64,000 bases of DNA from Saccharopolyspora erythraea. GTDB taxonomy: Bacteria; Actinomycetota; Actinomycetes; Mycobacteriales; Pseudonocardiaceae. The position numbers were made by a program, and so were the translations under genes. The notes beneath the pieces were generated by a model that was not told the DNA's origin, did not search any database, and was given only the letters and a program-made list of their open reading frames with translations. This document shows, in pieces, positions 48,714-58,087 of the stretch (the stretch's first letter is position 1; each line of letters starts with the position of its first letter). The DNA is taken from assembly GCF_018141105.1 (NCBI RefSeq), contig NZ_CP054839.1:5583411-5647410 (forward strand). Reading direction: 5' to 3'.

Positions 48714-49871
48714 ATGCGGGTCGCAACGACGTGGCATCTCATCAGTGCAACCGCGCTCTCCTGCGTGCTGGCTTCGTGCGCCGGGCCCGAGGTGCCCGCG
48801 GCGTCGGTGACGACCTCGATACCGCACGGCGCAACCCACGTCGCCCCCAGCGGGCCGCTCGTCGTCACCGCGCACCAGGGCACGCTCGGCACGGTCACCG
48901 TGACCACCGACAAGATGGCCCCGGTGCCAGGCGCGATGGCCCCCGACGGCCGCAACTGGACCACGACCGAACCGCTGGCCTTCGGCACGACCTACCGCGT
49001 GCACGCCGTGGCTCACAACGCCGAGCGCGTCCCGTCGGTCCCGCTGAACTCGACGTTCAGCACGGTCGTCCCGAAGGAGGAGCTCACCGTCGACAGGACG
49101 CGGCCGTCCGACGGTGACACCGTCGGGGTGGCCATGCCGGTGTCGATCTACTTCAGCAGGCCGGTGGCGGACCGGGCCGCCGTCGAGAGCCGCCTGTCGG
49201 TCGAGCCGTCGGTGCCGACCGAGGGCTCGTTCCACTGGATGAGCGACGAACAGGTCAACTGGCGCCCCAAGGAGTTCTGGAAGCCCGGGACCAGCGTCCG
49301 CGTGCGCGCGCGGATCTACGGCGTCGACGCGGGCGGCGGCGTCATGGGAACGGCCGACCACGAGAGTGGCTTCGTCATCGGACGCGACCAGCGCGCGGTC
49401 GGGGACGTCAACCGGCACGTGGTGACCGTCTTCCAGGACGGCCGGCAGATCCGCGAGCTCCCGGCCTCCTTCGGCAGGAAGGTCTACCCCACCCAGTCGG
49501 GCGTCCACGTGGCCTTCGAGAAGCACACCTCCACGCGGATGCGCTCGGACACCTGGGGAGGCCCGCGCAAGGGCGAGCCGGGCTACTACGACGAGGTCCT
49601 GCCGCACGCGGTGCGGATCTCGAACAACGGTGAATTCGTGCACGTCAACGCCGCGACGGTGGGCCAGCAGGGCAGGGCCAACGTCTCGCACGGCTGCATC
49701 AACCTCTCCCCTGCCAACGGCAAGTGGTTCTTCGACTTCGTCCAGATCGGAGACCCGGTGGAGATCGTCGGGTCGGACCGCCCGCTGACACCGCAGGACG
49801 GGGACATCCCCGACTGGACGATCCCCTACGACGACTACATCAAGGGAAGCGCGCTCTACCAACCGCGCTGA
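48714..49871 (+). CDS. L,D-transpeptidase lipoprotein
   Basis: 385 residues from ATG 48714 with GGGGGA upstream. The signal peptide ends in a lipobox-like VLASC, so it is probably a lipoprotein. One or two Ig-like domains (about 45-250) precede the YkuD catalytic domain with HVNAATVG and SHGCINLS (Cys near 328). This is the LdtMt2-like layout of actinobacteria, where these enzymes make 3-3 cross-links in peptidoglycan. The 258-base upstream gap holds no recognisable gene. Confidence 0.92.
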   Translation: MRVATTWHLISATALSCVLASCAGPEVPAASVTTSIPHGATHVAPSGPLVVTAHQGTLGTVTVTTDKMAPVPGAMAPDGRNWTTTEPLAFGTTYRVHAVAHNAERVPSVPLNSTFSTVVPKEELTVDRTRPSDGDTVGVAMPVSIYFSRPVADRAAVESRLSVEPSVPTEGSFHWMSDEQVNWRPKEFWKPGTSVRVRARIYGVDAGGGVMGTADHESGFVIGRDQRAVGDVNRHVVTVFQDGRQIRELPASFGRKVYPTQSGVHVAFEKHTSTRMRSDTWGGPRKGEPGYYDEVLPHAVRISNNGEFVHVNAATVGQQGRANVSHGCINLSPANGKWFFDFVQIGDPVEIVGSDRPLTPQDGDIPDWTIPYDDYIKGSALYQPR

Positions 49872-50207
49872 CGCCCGCAGCCCTGGACCCGGCCGCGGCG
49901 CGGCGGCCGAGGACGGGCGGCGATCCCGCACGGCCTTCGCTTTCGACGGAGGCGGACGCGGCGCGCCGCCACGCCGACTGTGATCGAGAACGAACAACAT
50001 CACGCATCAAATGAGCACCGCAGCCGGACAACTACGACATTAGTGTTGAAGTCTGATTGAAATTGATCGAGTTCGTTGACATCTGACGAAAAGGGATCGT
50101 CAATTGACATCGCGTCGGCCCGGGGACCCACCGCTCGTGCGTCCGGCCGGCGCTCTGGCGCCAGCGTCCGCTGGCGCGGTCCCCTTCGAGAAGGGTGTCC
50201 GACACCG
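49872..50207 (+). promoter_or_regulatory. 336-bp leader region of the GH2 gene
   Basis: No gene is seen. The central part is unusually AT-rich. TTGACATC occurs twice (50076-50083 and 50104-50111), flanking an inverted repeat TGACGA-AAAGGGA-TCGTCA. The first copy could be the -35 box of the promoter. A perfect hairpin, GCGCCAGCG-TC-CGCTGGCGC (50158-50177), lies just before the ribosome-binding region and may influence translation. Confidence 0.45.
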
Positions 50208-52721
50208 ATGTCACCAGCACCGACGACTCGACGGCGAACGATCCGAGGCTTCCTGACCACCGCGGTCGCGGCAGCGATGCTGTTGGCCACCGCGGCCGTA
50301 CCCTCCACGGCGCAGCCGGCCGCAGGCCCGAAGCCCGCCGAGCCGCGCATGACGACCCCGTGGACCCACGAGGTCTCTCCGGACAACGCCCTGCCGGAGT
50401 ACCCCCGGCCGCAGCTGACCCGCCCGAAGTGGCAGAACCTCAACGGCACCTGGGAGTTCGCCGGTGCCGAGGCCGGCCAGGCCCCACCCTTCGGGCAGCG
50501 CCTGCCGGAACGCATCCTGGTGCCCTACCCGACCGAATCGGCGCTTTCCGGCATCCAGCGCCACGAAGACCGCATGTGGTACCGGCGGACCTTCACCGTG
50601 CCACCGGACTGGCACGTCGGCCGGGGCAACTCGCTGAAGATCAATTTCGGCGCCGTGGACCACCAGGCCGTGGTGTGGGTGAACGGCAAGCAGGTCGCCA
50701 CCCACCGCGGCGGCTACGGCGCCTTCTCCGCCGACGTCACCGGCGCGCTGAAGCCGTCGGGCGAGCAGGAGATCGTCGTCGGCGTCGAGGACCGCACGGA
50801 CGCCACCTGGCAGCCCGTCGGCAAGCAGCGCCTGGTTCCCGACCGCGGCATCTTCTACGAGGGCGCGTCCGGCATCTGGCAGACGGTCTGGATGGAGCCG
50901 GTGGCGACGCGCGGCCACGCCGAGGTGCTGGACATGGTGCCCGACATCGACACCTCCACCCTCGGGCTGACGGTGCGCCCCGGCGGCGCCCCCGGGCTGC
51001 GGGCCGAGGTCACCGTCAGGGACGGCGGCAGGGTCGTCAGCCGGACGCAGGGCATCGCGGGCCGCAGGATCGACGTGCCGGTGCCCGACGCCAAGCTGTG
51101 GTCGCCCGACTCGCCGTTCCTCTACGACCTCGACGTCGTGCTCACCGACCGCGGGCGGCCGGTGGACCGGGTGTCGTCCTACTTCGGCATGCGCGAGATC
51201 GGCATGGCGCCGGGAGCCGACGGCAAGCAGCGGATCACGCTCAACGGCAAGATCCTCTTCCTGATGTCCACACTGGACCAGGGATACTGGCCCGACGGCA
51301 TCTACACCGCTCCCACCGACGAAGCGCTGCGGTTCGACCTGGAGCAGCACAAGAGGCTCGGTTTCAACACCGTGCGCAAGCACATCAAGACCGAACCCGA
51401 CACGTGGTACCGCCACGCCGACGAGCTCGGTCTGCTGGTCTGGCAGGACATGCCGTCGATGCGCACCGGCGACGAACGGCCGCCCGCCGACGCGCAGCGC
51501 CAGTTCGAGTCCGAACTGCACGAACTGGTGGAGCAGAAGAAGAACTGGACGTCGGTCATCGGCTGGGTGCCGTTCAACGAGGGCTGGGGTGAGTGGTCCC
51601 GCGAGGCCACCGGCCGCATCGCGGAGGACGTCAAGCGCCAGGACCCCACCCGGCTGGTCAACGGGCACAGCGGGGTCAACTGCTGCGCCTCTCTCGGCGA
51701 CTCCGGCAAGGGCGACGTCATCGACTGGCACCAGTACGTCGGTCCGGCCACGCCCTCCCCGGAAGCTGACCGGGTTTCCATCGACGGCGAGCACGGCGGG
51801 TTCGGCCTGGAGGTCGACGGGCACATGTGGTTCGGCGAAGGCCACGCCTACGAGATGACCCCGGACGAGCAGACCCTCACCAGGCGCTACGTGGAGAACC
51901 AGCGCGACGTGCTCACCGCGGCGCAGCGCTGCGGGATCAGCGGTGCGATCTACACCCAGATCACCGACGTCGAGCACGAGGTCAACGGGTTCTTCACCTA
52001 CGACCGCCAAGTCGAGAAGATGGACTTCGCGCGGGTCCGCGCCATCAACGACGAGATCGTGCGCAGCGCCGACGGCAGCGGCGGCCCCGCACCGGCCCCG
52101 GGAACGCCGGGCCTGCAGGGCGTGCACGGCTACCAGTTCGACGAGGGCACCGGATCGACCGCGGCCGACTCGGTCGGTTCCGCCGACGCCGCGCTGACCG
52201 GCACCGAGTGGGTGCCCGGAGTCGACGGTGGCGGGCTTTCCTTCGCCGGAGCGGGACAGGCCGACACCCGGCAGCCGCTGATCGACACCGCGGGCAGCTA
52301 CTCGGTCTCGGCGTGGGCCAAGCTCGACGAGGCCACCGGGGCGTTCCAGACGGTCGTCAGCCAGGACGGCGGCACCAACAGCGCCTTCTTCCTGCAGTAC
52401 TCCGGAGCCGACCAGCGCTGGGCGATGAGCTTCGTCGGGCTGCGCGCGCTGTCGCCGGAGAAGCCCGAACCCGGCCGCTGGTACCACCTGACCGGTGTGC
52501 GCAACGCCGCGGACGGCACCGTCTCGCTCTACGTCGACGGCCGGCTCGCGGGCACGGAGAACGCCTGCGTCGCGGCGGAATCCACCGGGAGCACGGTGAT
52601 CGGGCGGGGCCAGTACGGCGGCGCGCAGGTCGACTTCCTGCGCGGTGACGTCGACGACGTCCGCGTCTTCGACCGCGCTCTGTCCCAGGAGGAGGTCGCC
52701 GCACTGGCCAACCGCGACTGA
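50208..52721 (+). CDS. Secreted GH2 glycoside hydrolase with C-terminal LamG-like domain
   Basis: 837 residues. A Sec or Tat-like signal peptide starts MSPAPTTRRRTIRG and ends near TAQP (about 40). GH2 sandwich and immunoglobulin-like domains follow, then the TIM barrel with acid/base Glu in FNEGWGEW (near 457) and nucleophile region DGEHGGFG (near 527). From about 670 to the end is a concanavalin-like LamG domain (GYQFDEGTGSTAADSVG), likely carbohydrate-binding. GH2 covers beta-galactosidases, glucuronidases and mannosidases; specificity is not readable. It could release sugars for the import systems nearby. Confidence 0.88.
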   Translation: MSPAPTTRRRTIRGFLTTAVAAAMLLATAAVPSTAQPAAGPKPAEPRMTTPWTHEVSPDNALPEYPRPQLTRPKWQNLNGTWEFAGAEAGQAPPFGQRLPERILVPYPTESALSGIQRHEDRMWYRRTFTVPPDWHVGRGNSLKINFGAVDHQAVVWVNGKQVATHRGGYGAFSADVTGALKPSGEQEIVVGVEDRTDATWQPVGKQRLVPDRGIFYEGASGIWQTVWMEPVATRGHAEVLDMVPDIDTSTLGLTVRPGGAPGLRAEVTVRDGGRVVSRTQGIAGRRIDVPVPDAKLWSPDSPFLYDLDVVLTDRGRPVDRVSSYFGMREIGMAPGADGKQRITLNGKILFLMSTLDQGYWPDGIYTAPTDEALRFDLEQHKRLGFNTVRKHIKTEPDTWYRHADELGLLVWQDMPSMRTGDERPPADAQRQFESELHELVEQKKNWTSVIGWVPFNEGWGEWSREATGRIAEDVKRQDPTRLVNGHSGVNCCASLGDSGKGDVIDWHQYVGPATPSPEADRVSIDGEHGGFGLEVDGHMWFGEGHAYEMTPDEQTLTRRYVENQRDVLTAAQRCGISGAIYTQITDVEHEVNGFFTYDRQVEKMDFARVRAINDEIVRSADGSGGPAPAPGTPGLQGVHGYQFDEGTGSTAADSVGSADAALTGTEWVPGVDGGGLSFAGAGQADTRQPLIDTAGSYSVSAWAKLDEATGAFQTVVSQDGGTNSAFFLQYSGADQRWAMSFVGLRALSPEKPEPGRWYHLTGVRNAADGTVSLYVDGRLAGTENACVAAESTGSTVIGRGQYGGAQVDFLRGDVDDVRVFDRALSQEEVAALANRD

Positions 52722-52745
52722 CGCACCATCGGAGAACGCCCGGGA

Positions 52746-52781
52746 GCGCCGGGTCCGCGCACGAACGCGCGGACCCGGCGC
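52746..52781 (+). terminator. Perfect 15-bp terminator hairpin after the GH2 gene
   Basis: GCGCCGGGTCCGCGC pairs perfectly with GCGCGGACCCGGCGC around a 6-base loop, 25 bases after the GH2 stop. No T tract, as is common in actinomycetes. Confidence 0.75.
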
Positions 52782-52823
52782 TCTGCCGCGCTCACGAGCC
52801 GTCAGCCGGTGAGCGCAGGACTT

Positions 52824-52867
52824 CCAATACGTTCAAGGTATTGGTTGATGTCCAATTGGTTTTGGAC
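52824..52867 (+). promoter_or_regulatory. Two inverted repeats before the sugar-acid permease gene
   Basis: CCAATAC-GTTCAAG-GTATTGG (52824-52844) and GTCCAA-TTGGTT-TTGGAC (52850-52867) are adjacent perfect inverted repeats, 68 bases before the MFS start. Both contain CCAA/TTGG half-sites, suggesting one regulator binds twice. Confidence 0.55.
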
Positions 52868-52934
52868 CGGCATCGCCGGGCCGCCCTAATGTCCTGGTCA
52901 CCGCGCAGTGCTCCGCGGCGACCGGAGGACAACG

Positions 52935-54320
52935 ATGTCTGACAACACAACGGCTTCCAGCGGCGGGCAGACGGCGGCCCCGGCCACCACCGGCCGTCGC
53001 GTGCCGACCCGCTACCTGGTCCTGGCGCTGATCTTCATCATCACCGCGCTCAACTACGCCGACCGCAGCAGCCTGTCCATCACGGGCACCAGCCTGCAGG
53101 AGGACCTCGGCTTCAGCAGCGTCCAGCTCGGCTACATCTTCTCGGCGTTCAGCTGGGCCTACGTCGCCGGCCAGATCCCGGGCGGAATCCTGCTCGACCG
53201 GTTCGGCGCGCGCCGCGTCTACGCCCTGAGCCTCGGGTTGTGGACCCTGGTGACCGCCGCGATCAGCCTGGTCGGGCTGATCACCACCCCCGTGCTGGTG
53301 GCCGTGTCCGTGATCTTCGTGCTCAGGCTCCTGCTGGGCGTCTTCGAGTCGCCCGCCTTCCCGGCGAACGCGCGCATCGCCACGGCGTGGTTCCCCACCG
53401 CCGAGCGCGGCCGCGCGACGGCGGTGTTCAACTCCGCCCAGTACTTCGCCACCGCCCTGTTCGCGCCGGTGATGGGCTGGGTCACGCACCAGTTCGGCTG
53501 GCGCTGGGTGTTCGTCCTGCTCGGCGTGCTCGGCGTGGTGCTGGCCGTGGTGTGGCTGCGGTGGATGGACTCGCCGCGGCACCACCCGCGCGTCACGCCC
53601 GCCGAGCTGGAGACGATCAGAGCGGGAGGCGGACTGGTCGACCTGGACGCGCCCAAGACCGGCACTCCTGATTCGCCGAAGCAGCAGCGCACCCGCCTCG
53701 ACCGCCGGACCATCGCGAAGATCTTCTCCACCCGCGCGCTGTGGGGCGTCTACATCTCGCAGTACGCCGTGAACGCGCTGACCTACTTCTTCATCACCTG
53801 GTTCCCGGTCTACCTCGTGCAGGGCCGCGGGCTCTCGCTGCTGGAAGTCGGGTTCGTCGCGGCGCTGCCCGCGTTGTGCGGCTTCGCGGGCGGCCTTGCC
53901 GGCGGCTTCTTCTCCGACGCCATGCTGCGCCGTGGGTACTCGCTCACCGCGGCCCGCAAGGTGCCGTCGGTCATCGGCATGGGACTGGCGACCAGCATCG
54001 CGCTCTGCAGCCTCACCGACAGCAGCCCGCTGATCGTCGCGATCATGACGCTGGCCTTCTTCGGCAAGGGGCTCGGCTCGCTCGGCTGGGCGATCACCAC
54101 CGACATCGCGCCGCCGCAGGCCACCAGCTTCGTCGGGTCGACGATGAACGCGTTCGGCAACGTGGCGGGCATCGTGACACCGATCGTCATCGGCTACACC
54201 GTGCAGGCGACCGGTTCGTTCGACACCGCGCTGTGGTTCGTCGCCGCGCACGGCCTGCTGTCACTGGTCGGACTCGCCGCGATGGGCACGATCAGGCGCA
54301 TCCAGTTCGACGAGCCGTGA
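52935..54320 (+). CDS. MFS permease of the anion:cation symporter (ACS) family
   Basis: 461 residues, 12 helices. NYADRSSLSITG at the first helix and DRFGARR between helices 2 and 3 are typical of ACS permeases for hexuronates, galactonate and glucarate/galactarate. CGGAGG precedes the ATG. Followed by a talarate/galactarate-type dehydratase 41 bases later, so it most likely imports an aldaric acid. The segment between helices 6 and 7 is longer than usual. Confidence 0.9.
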   Translation: MSDNTTASSGGQTAAPATTGRRVPTRYLVLALIFIITALNYADRSSLSITGTSLQEDLGFSSVQLGYIFSAFSWAYVAGQIPGGILLDRFGARRVYALSLGLWTLVTAAISLVGLITTPVLVAVSVIFVLRLLLGVFESPAFPANARIATAWFPTAERGRATAVFNSAQYFATALFAPVMGWVTHQFGWRWVFVLLGVLGVVLAVVWLRWMDSPRHHPRVTPAELETIRAGGGLVDLDAPKTGTPDSPKQQRTRLDRRTIAKIFSTRALWGVYISQYAVNALTYFFITWFPVYLVQGRGLSLLEVGFVAALPALCGFAGGLAGGFFSDAMLRRGYSLTAARKVPSVIGMGLATSIALCSLTDSSPLIVAIMTLAFFGKGLGSLGWAITTDIAPPQATSFVGSTMNAFGNVAGIVTPIVIGYTVQATGSFDTALWFVAAHGLLSLVGLAAMGTIRRIQFDEP

Positions 54321-54361
54321 CTTCCCTCCCGCACAACCGAATCCCGGAACGGAGAACGACC

Positions 54362-55504
54362 ATGACCACCGCCGGATCAGCCACTTCGGACCGGATCACC
54401 GGAGTCAAGATCTCCTCGGTGACGCTGCCGCTGCCCACCGCCATCAGCGACGCCAAGGTGCTCACCGGGCGGCAGAAGCCGATGACCGAGGTGGCGATGC
54501 TGTTCGCCGAGATCACCACCGAAGGCGGGCTGGAAGGCGTCGGCTTCAGCTACTCCAAGCGCGCGGGCGGTCCGGGCCAGTACGCGCACGCCCGCGAGAT
54601 CGCGCCGGTGCTGCTCGGCGAGGATCCCAGCGACATCGCCAAGATCTGGGACAAGCTCGTCTGGGCGGGGGCGTCGGTGGGCCGCAGCGGGTTGTCGGTG
54701 CAGGCGATCGCCGCCTTCGACGTCGCGTTGTGGGATCTGAAGGCCAAGCGCGCCGGTCTGCCGCTGGCGAAGCTACTCGGCGCCCACCGCGACTCGGTGC
54801 GCTGCTACAACACCTCGGGCGGCTTCCTGCACGCGCCCGTCGGGGAAGTCCTCGACCGCGCGGCGGAGTCGGTGGACAACGGCATCGGCGGGATCAAGAT
54901 CAAGGTCGGCCATCCCGACAACGCCACCGACCTCGCGCGTGTGCGCGCCGTGCGCGAGAAGATCGGTGACGGCGTGGCCCTGATGGTCGACGCCAACCAG
55001 CAGTGGGACCGGCCCACCGCGCGACGCATGTGCCGAGCCCTGGAACCGCTGGACCTGGTGTGGATCGAGGAACCGCTCGACGCCTACGACTTCGAGGGCC
55101 ACGCCGTGCTCGCGTCGCACTTCGACACCCCCATCGCGACCGGGGAGATGCTGACCAGCGTCGCCGAGCACACCGAGCTCATCCGCGCGGGCGGCGCCGA
55201 CATCGTGCAGCCCGACGCCCCGCGCGTCGGTGGCATCACCCAGTTCCTCAAGGTGATGGCGCTGGCCGACAGCCGGAATCTGCAACTGGCACCGCACTTC
55301 GCCATGGAGATCCACATCCACCTGGCCGCCGCCTACGCCCGCGAGCCGTGGGTGGAGCACTTCGAGTGGCTGGACCCGCTCTTCGACGAGCACCTGAAGA
55401 TCTCCGGCGGCCTGATGCACATCTCGCCGCGCCCGGGCCTCGGCGTGACCATCAGCGACCAGGCCCGCGCCTGGACCGTCGCGGAGCAGGAGTTCCACGC
55501 CTGA
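54362..55504 (+). CDS. Enolase-superfamily dehydratase, L-talarate/galactarate type
   Basis: 380 residues. The second-strand motif is K-x-K (GIKIKVGHP), metal ligands are Asp (MVDANQQW), Glu (WIEEPLD) and Glu (ATGEMLT). The His-Asp dyad is PHFAMEIH and VQPDAPRVGG. RCYNTSGGFLH and SYSKRAGGPGQ also agree with the talarate/galactarate dehydratase group. It would convert an aldaric acid to its 5-keto-4-deoxy form, a possible substrate of the DapA-family lyase at 58832. Confidence 0.85.
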   Translation: MTTAGSATSDRITGVKISSVTLPLPTAISDAKVLTGRQKPMTEVAMLFAEITTEGGLEGVGFSYSKRAGGPGQYAHAREIAPVLLGEDPSDIAKIWDKLVWAGASVGRSGLSVQAIAAFDVALWDLKAKRAGLPLAKLLGAHRDSVRCYNTSGGFLHAPVGEVLDRAAESVDNGIGGIKIKVGHPDNATDLARVRAVREKIGDGVALMVDANQQWDRPTARRMCRALEPLDLVWIEEPLDAYDFEGHAVLASHFDTPIATGEMLTSVAEHTELIRAGGADIVQPDAPRVGGITQFLKVMALADSRNLQLAPHFAMEIHIHLAAAYAREPWVEHFEWLDPLFDEHLKISGGLMHISPRPGLGVTISDQARAWTVAEQEFHA

Positions 55505-55545
55505 GCTCCCGCATCCGCACCGCCACGCGAGGTGAGTCGAAGGAT

Positions 55546-56376
55546 TCAGGTCCGCTGACGTGAGGTGGCGGCCAGCGACCCGAGCAGGGCGAGCGCGCGG
55601 CTGCTCTCCGACGCCGGTTCGGCGTGGTAGACCACGAGTTCCTGGCCCGGGCTGGACCGGACGTCGAAGGTCTGCATGGTCAGGGTCAGCGGTCCGACGG
55701 CGCGGTGGTCGAAGCGCTTGCGCTCCAGCGCCTTGCCCCGGGCGTCGTGGGCGGTCCACAGCTCGGCGAACTCGGGGCTCTGGTCGAGCATTTCGGCGAG
55801 CACCTGACGCACGCGGGGATCGTCGGGCGCCTCGCCGTGGCAGAGCCGGAACCCCGCGACGGTGTTGCGCGCGACGTCGTTCCAGTCCCGGTAGAACGTT
55901 CGCGCGACCGGGTCGGTGAACACGACGTGCATCAGGTTGCGCGATTGGGTCCAGTCTTGGAAGAGCGCGTCCGCGATCGCGTTCGACGCCAGCACGTCGT
56001 AGGCCCGGTTGTAGACGATGGCCGGGTTGTCCGGCCAGGCATCCATCAGCTCCAGCAGGCTCGGGTCGACGCGGTCGCGGACGACGGCGGGCCGGGCGCG
56101 CGGGCTGAGCCCGGCCAGCCGGAACAGGTGCTGACGGCCGTCCTCGTCGAGCCGTAGCGCGGCCGCGAGAGCGTCGACCACCTGGGCCGACGGACTGCGT
56201 TCCCGGCCTTGTTCGAGGCGGACGTAGTAGTCGACGCTGAGCCCCGCGAGCAGCGCCACCTCCTCACGGCGCAGACCCGGCACCCGGCGGTGACCGGTGC
56301 TGGGGAGGTTCACCTCGCCCGGGCCGAGCCGGGCTCGCCGTGCGCGGAGGTAGTCGCCGAGGTCCGAGCGCATCAC
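55546..56376 (-). CDS. XRE-family regulator with MmyB-like ligand-binding domain
   Basis: 276 residues. HTH at about 35-60 (GLRREEVALLAGLSVDYYVRLEQGR), preceded by the RRVP segment common in this group. The C-terminal domain (DPSLLELMDAWPDNPAIVYNRAYDVLASN) is the MmyB-like PAS fold that binds hydrophobic ligands. Members in actinomycetes usually control a divergent SDR gene. That is the arrangement here: the SDR at 56478 starts 101 bases away in the opposite direction. Confidence 0.92.
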   Translation of the reverse strand: MMRSDLGDYLRARRARLGPGEVNLPSTGHRRVPGLRREEVALLAGLSVDYYVRLEQGRERSPSAQVVDALAAALRLDEDGRQHLFRLAGLSPRARPAVVRDRVDPSLLELMDAWPDNPAIVYNRAYDVLASNAIADALFQDWTQSRNLMHVVFTDPVARTFYRDWNDVARNTVAGFRLCHGEAPDDPRVRQVLAEMLDQSPEFAELWTAHDARGKALERKRFDHRAVGPLTLTMQTFDVRSSPGQELVVYHAEPASESSRALALLGSLAATSRQRT

Positions 56377-56477
56377 ACCCCGATCGTAGGTGTGCGGGCG
56401 CCGGTCTTCGTGGGTGCGGCGCTCCCATGAAGACGGCGCCCTCGTACGGGACGCCCGGCCGGGCCAGCGTGGTCGGC

Positions 56478-57248
56478 ATGCACATGAACCACGAAGCAGC
56501 CGGCGCCCCCATCACCGGAAAGGTCGTCCTCGTCACCGGAGCCAGCAGCGGGATCGGCGAGGCGATCGCCGCACGCTCGGCCGGTGCAGGGCACCAGGTC
56601 GTCGCAGGCGCCCGGCGAACCGACCGCCTGCGGGAGCTCGCGGAACGCACCGAGCAGGCCACCGCCGCCTCGGGCGGCGGCATCCACCCGGTGCGTCTCG
56701 ACGTCACCGACCGCGACGACGTCGCCGCCTTCGTCGAGACCGCCCGCGAACGGTTCGGGCGCGTCGACGTCCTCGTCAGCAACGCCGGGGTCATGCCGTT
56801 GTCGCGACTGGACTCCCTGCTGGTGGACGAGTGGGACCGGATGATCGACGTGAACGTGCGCGGACTGCTGCACGGGATCGCCGCCGCGCTGCCCCACTTC
56901 ACCGCGCAAGGCGGGGGCCACTTCGTCACGATCGCAAGCATCGGCGCCCACCAGGTCGTGCCGACCAGCGCCGTGTACTCCGGCACCAAGTACGCCGCCT
57001 GGGCGATCACCGAGGGACTGCGCCAGGAGGCCGACCCCTCGATCCGGGTCACCACCGTCTCCCCCGGCGTCGTCACCTCCGAGCTCGCGGACTCCATCAC
57101 CGACCCGGGGGCGGCGGAGGCGATGCACGCCTACCGCAGGCACGCGATCGCGCCCGAGGCCATCGCCGAAGCCGTTTCCTACGCCCTCGACCAGCCGGAC
57201 GACGTCGACGTCAACGAGATCGTCGTGCGTCCGGCCCGCCAGCGCTGA
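56478..57248 (+). CDS. Short-chain dehydrogenase/reductase 1
   Basis: 256 residues from ATG 56478 (another ATG follows two codons later); further upstream starts would run into the divergent promoter. TGASSGIG (cofactor), NAGV, and catalytic SIGAHQVVPTSAVYSGTKYA with Ser, Tyr and Lys are all present. It matches the SDR group that is commonly paired with MmyB-like regulators. Substrate unknown; NADP preference is suggested by the GARRTDR segment. Confidence 0.9.
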   Translation: MHMNHEAAGAPITGKVVLVTGASSGIGEAIAARSAGAGHQVVAGARRTDRLRELAERTEQATAASGGGIHPVRLDVTDRDDVAAFVETARERFGRVDVLVSNAGVMPLSRLDSLLVDEWDRMIDVNVRGLLHGIAAALPHFTAQGGGHFVTIASIGAHQVVPTSAVYSGTKYAAWAITEGLRQEADPSIRVTTVSPGVVTSELADSITDPGAAEAMHAYRRHAIAPEAIAEAVSYALDQPDDVDVNEIVVRPARQR

Positions 57249-57264
57249 CCACGCGGGGGAACCC

Positions 57265-58020
57265 GTGACCACCACCATCCCCGCTTCCTGGGACCTCACC
57301 GGCCGGGTCGCCGTCGTCACCGGCGCCGCACGCGGAATCGGCCGGGCCACCGCCACGCTGCTGCGCGAGCGCGGCGCCCGGCTGGTCGTGACCGACCGTC
57401 GCGAGGCCGTCGGGGAGCTCGCGGCGGACGACGTTGCGGTGCTCGTCGGCGACGTCGCCGACGAGGACGTCGCACGAGCCACCACGCGACTGGCCACCCA
57501 GCGGTTCGGGCGGTTCGACATCCTCGTCAACAACGCGGGCCGCACCCTGAACAAGCCGATCACCGAAACCAGCGTCGAGGACTTCGACGAGATCATGCGG
57601 GTCAACGCCCGCGGCAAATTCGTGCAGGCGCGCGAAGCCTTCCGCGCCATGGAGGCCGCGGGCGGCGGTGCGATCGTCTCGATCGCGTCCGTCTCGTCGG
57701 TCGTGGCCTTCCACACCCAGACCGCGTATGCCGCGTCGAAAGGTGCCCTGGCGCAGATCACGCGCGTGCTCGCGATCGAGGGCGGCCCCAAGGGCATCCG
57801 TTCCAACGTCGTGCTCCCGGGCGTCGTCGACACCGACATCATGGAGGGCGTCGTCGACAACGGGCGCGAGATGCTCGCCTCTTTCGGCGGCGCGCATCCG
57901 ATCGGCCGGATCGGCCGGCCCGAGGAGGTCGCCGAAGCCGTCGCCTTCCTCGTCTGCGACGCCTCCACGTTCGTGACCGGCGCGTAAATCGCGGTCGACG
58001 GCGGATGGACCGCCCAGTGA
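57265..58020 (+). pseudogene. Short-chain dehydrogenase/reductase 2 with in-frame stop near the 3' end
   Basis: From GTG 57265 the frame codes a normal SDR: TGAARGIG, NNAGR, and SIASVSSVVAFHTQTAYAASKG with Ser-Tyr-Lys. At 57985-57987 a TAA interrupts VTGA|IAVDGGWTAQ, and the frame continues intact to a TGA at 58018. The VDGGW end is conserved in the family and helps close the cofactor pocket and subunit interface. A single nonsense change has therefore probably removed the last 11 residues; the 240-residue product may be weak or inactive. It follows SDR1 by 16 bases. Confidence 0.8.
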
Positions 58021-58052
58021 TCGGTGCCCGGTTCCCCGCGGTAGCGCGCTGA

Positions 58053-58078
58053 CCGGCGGGCCCGCGGTGGCCCGCCGG
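58053..58078. terminator. Terminator hairpin between convergent SDR2 and GntR genes
   Basis: CCGGCGGGCC pairs perfectly with GGCCCGCCGG around CGCGGT, in the short gap between the convergent genes. Confidence 0.6.
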
Positions 58079-58087
58079 GCGGCGGGG

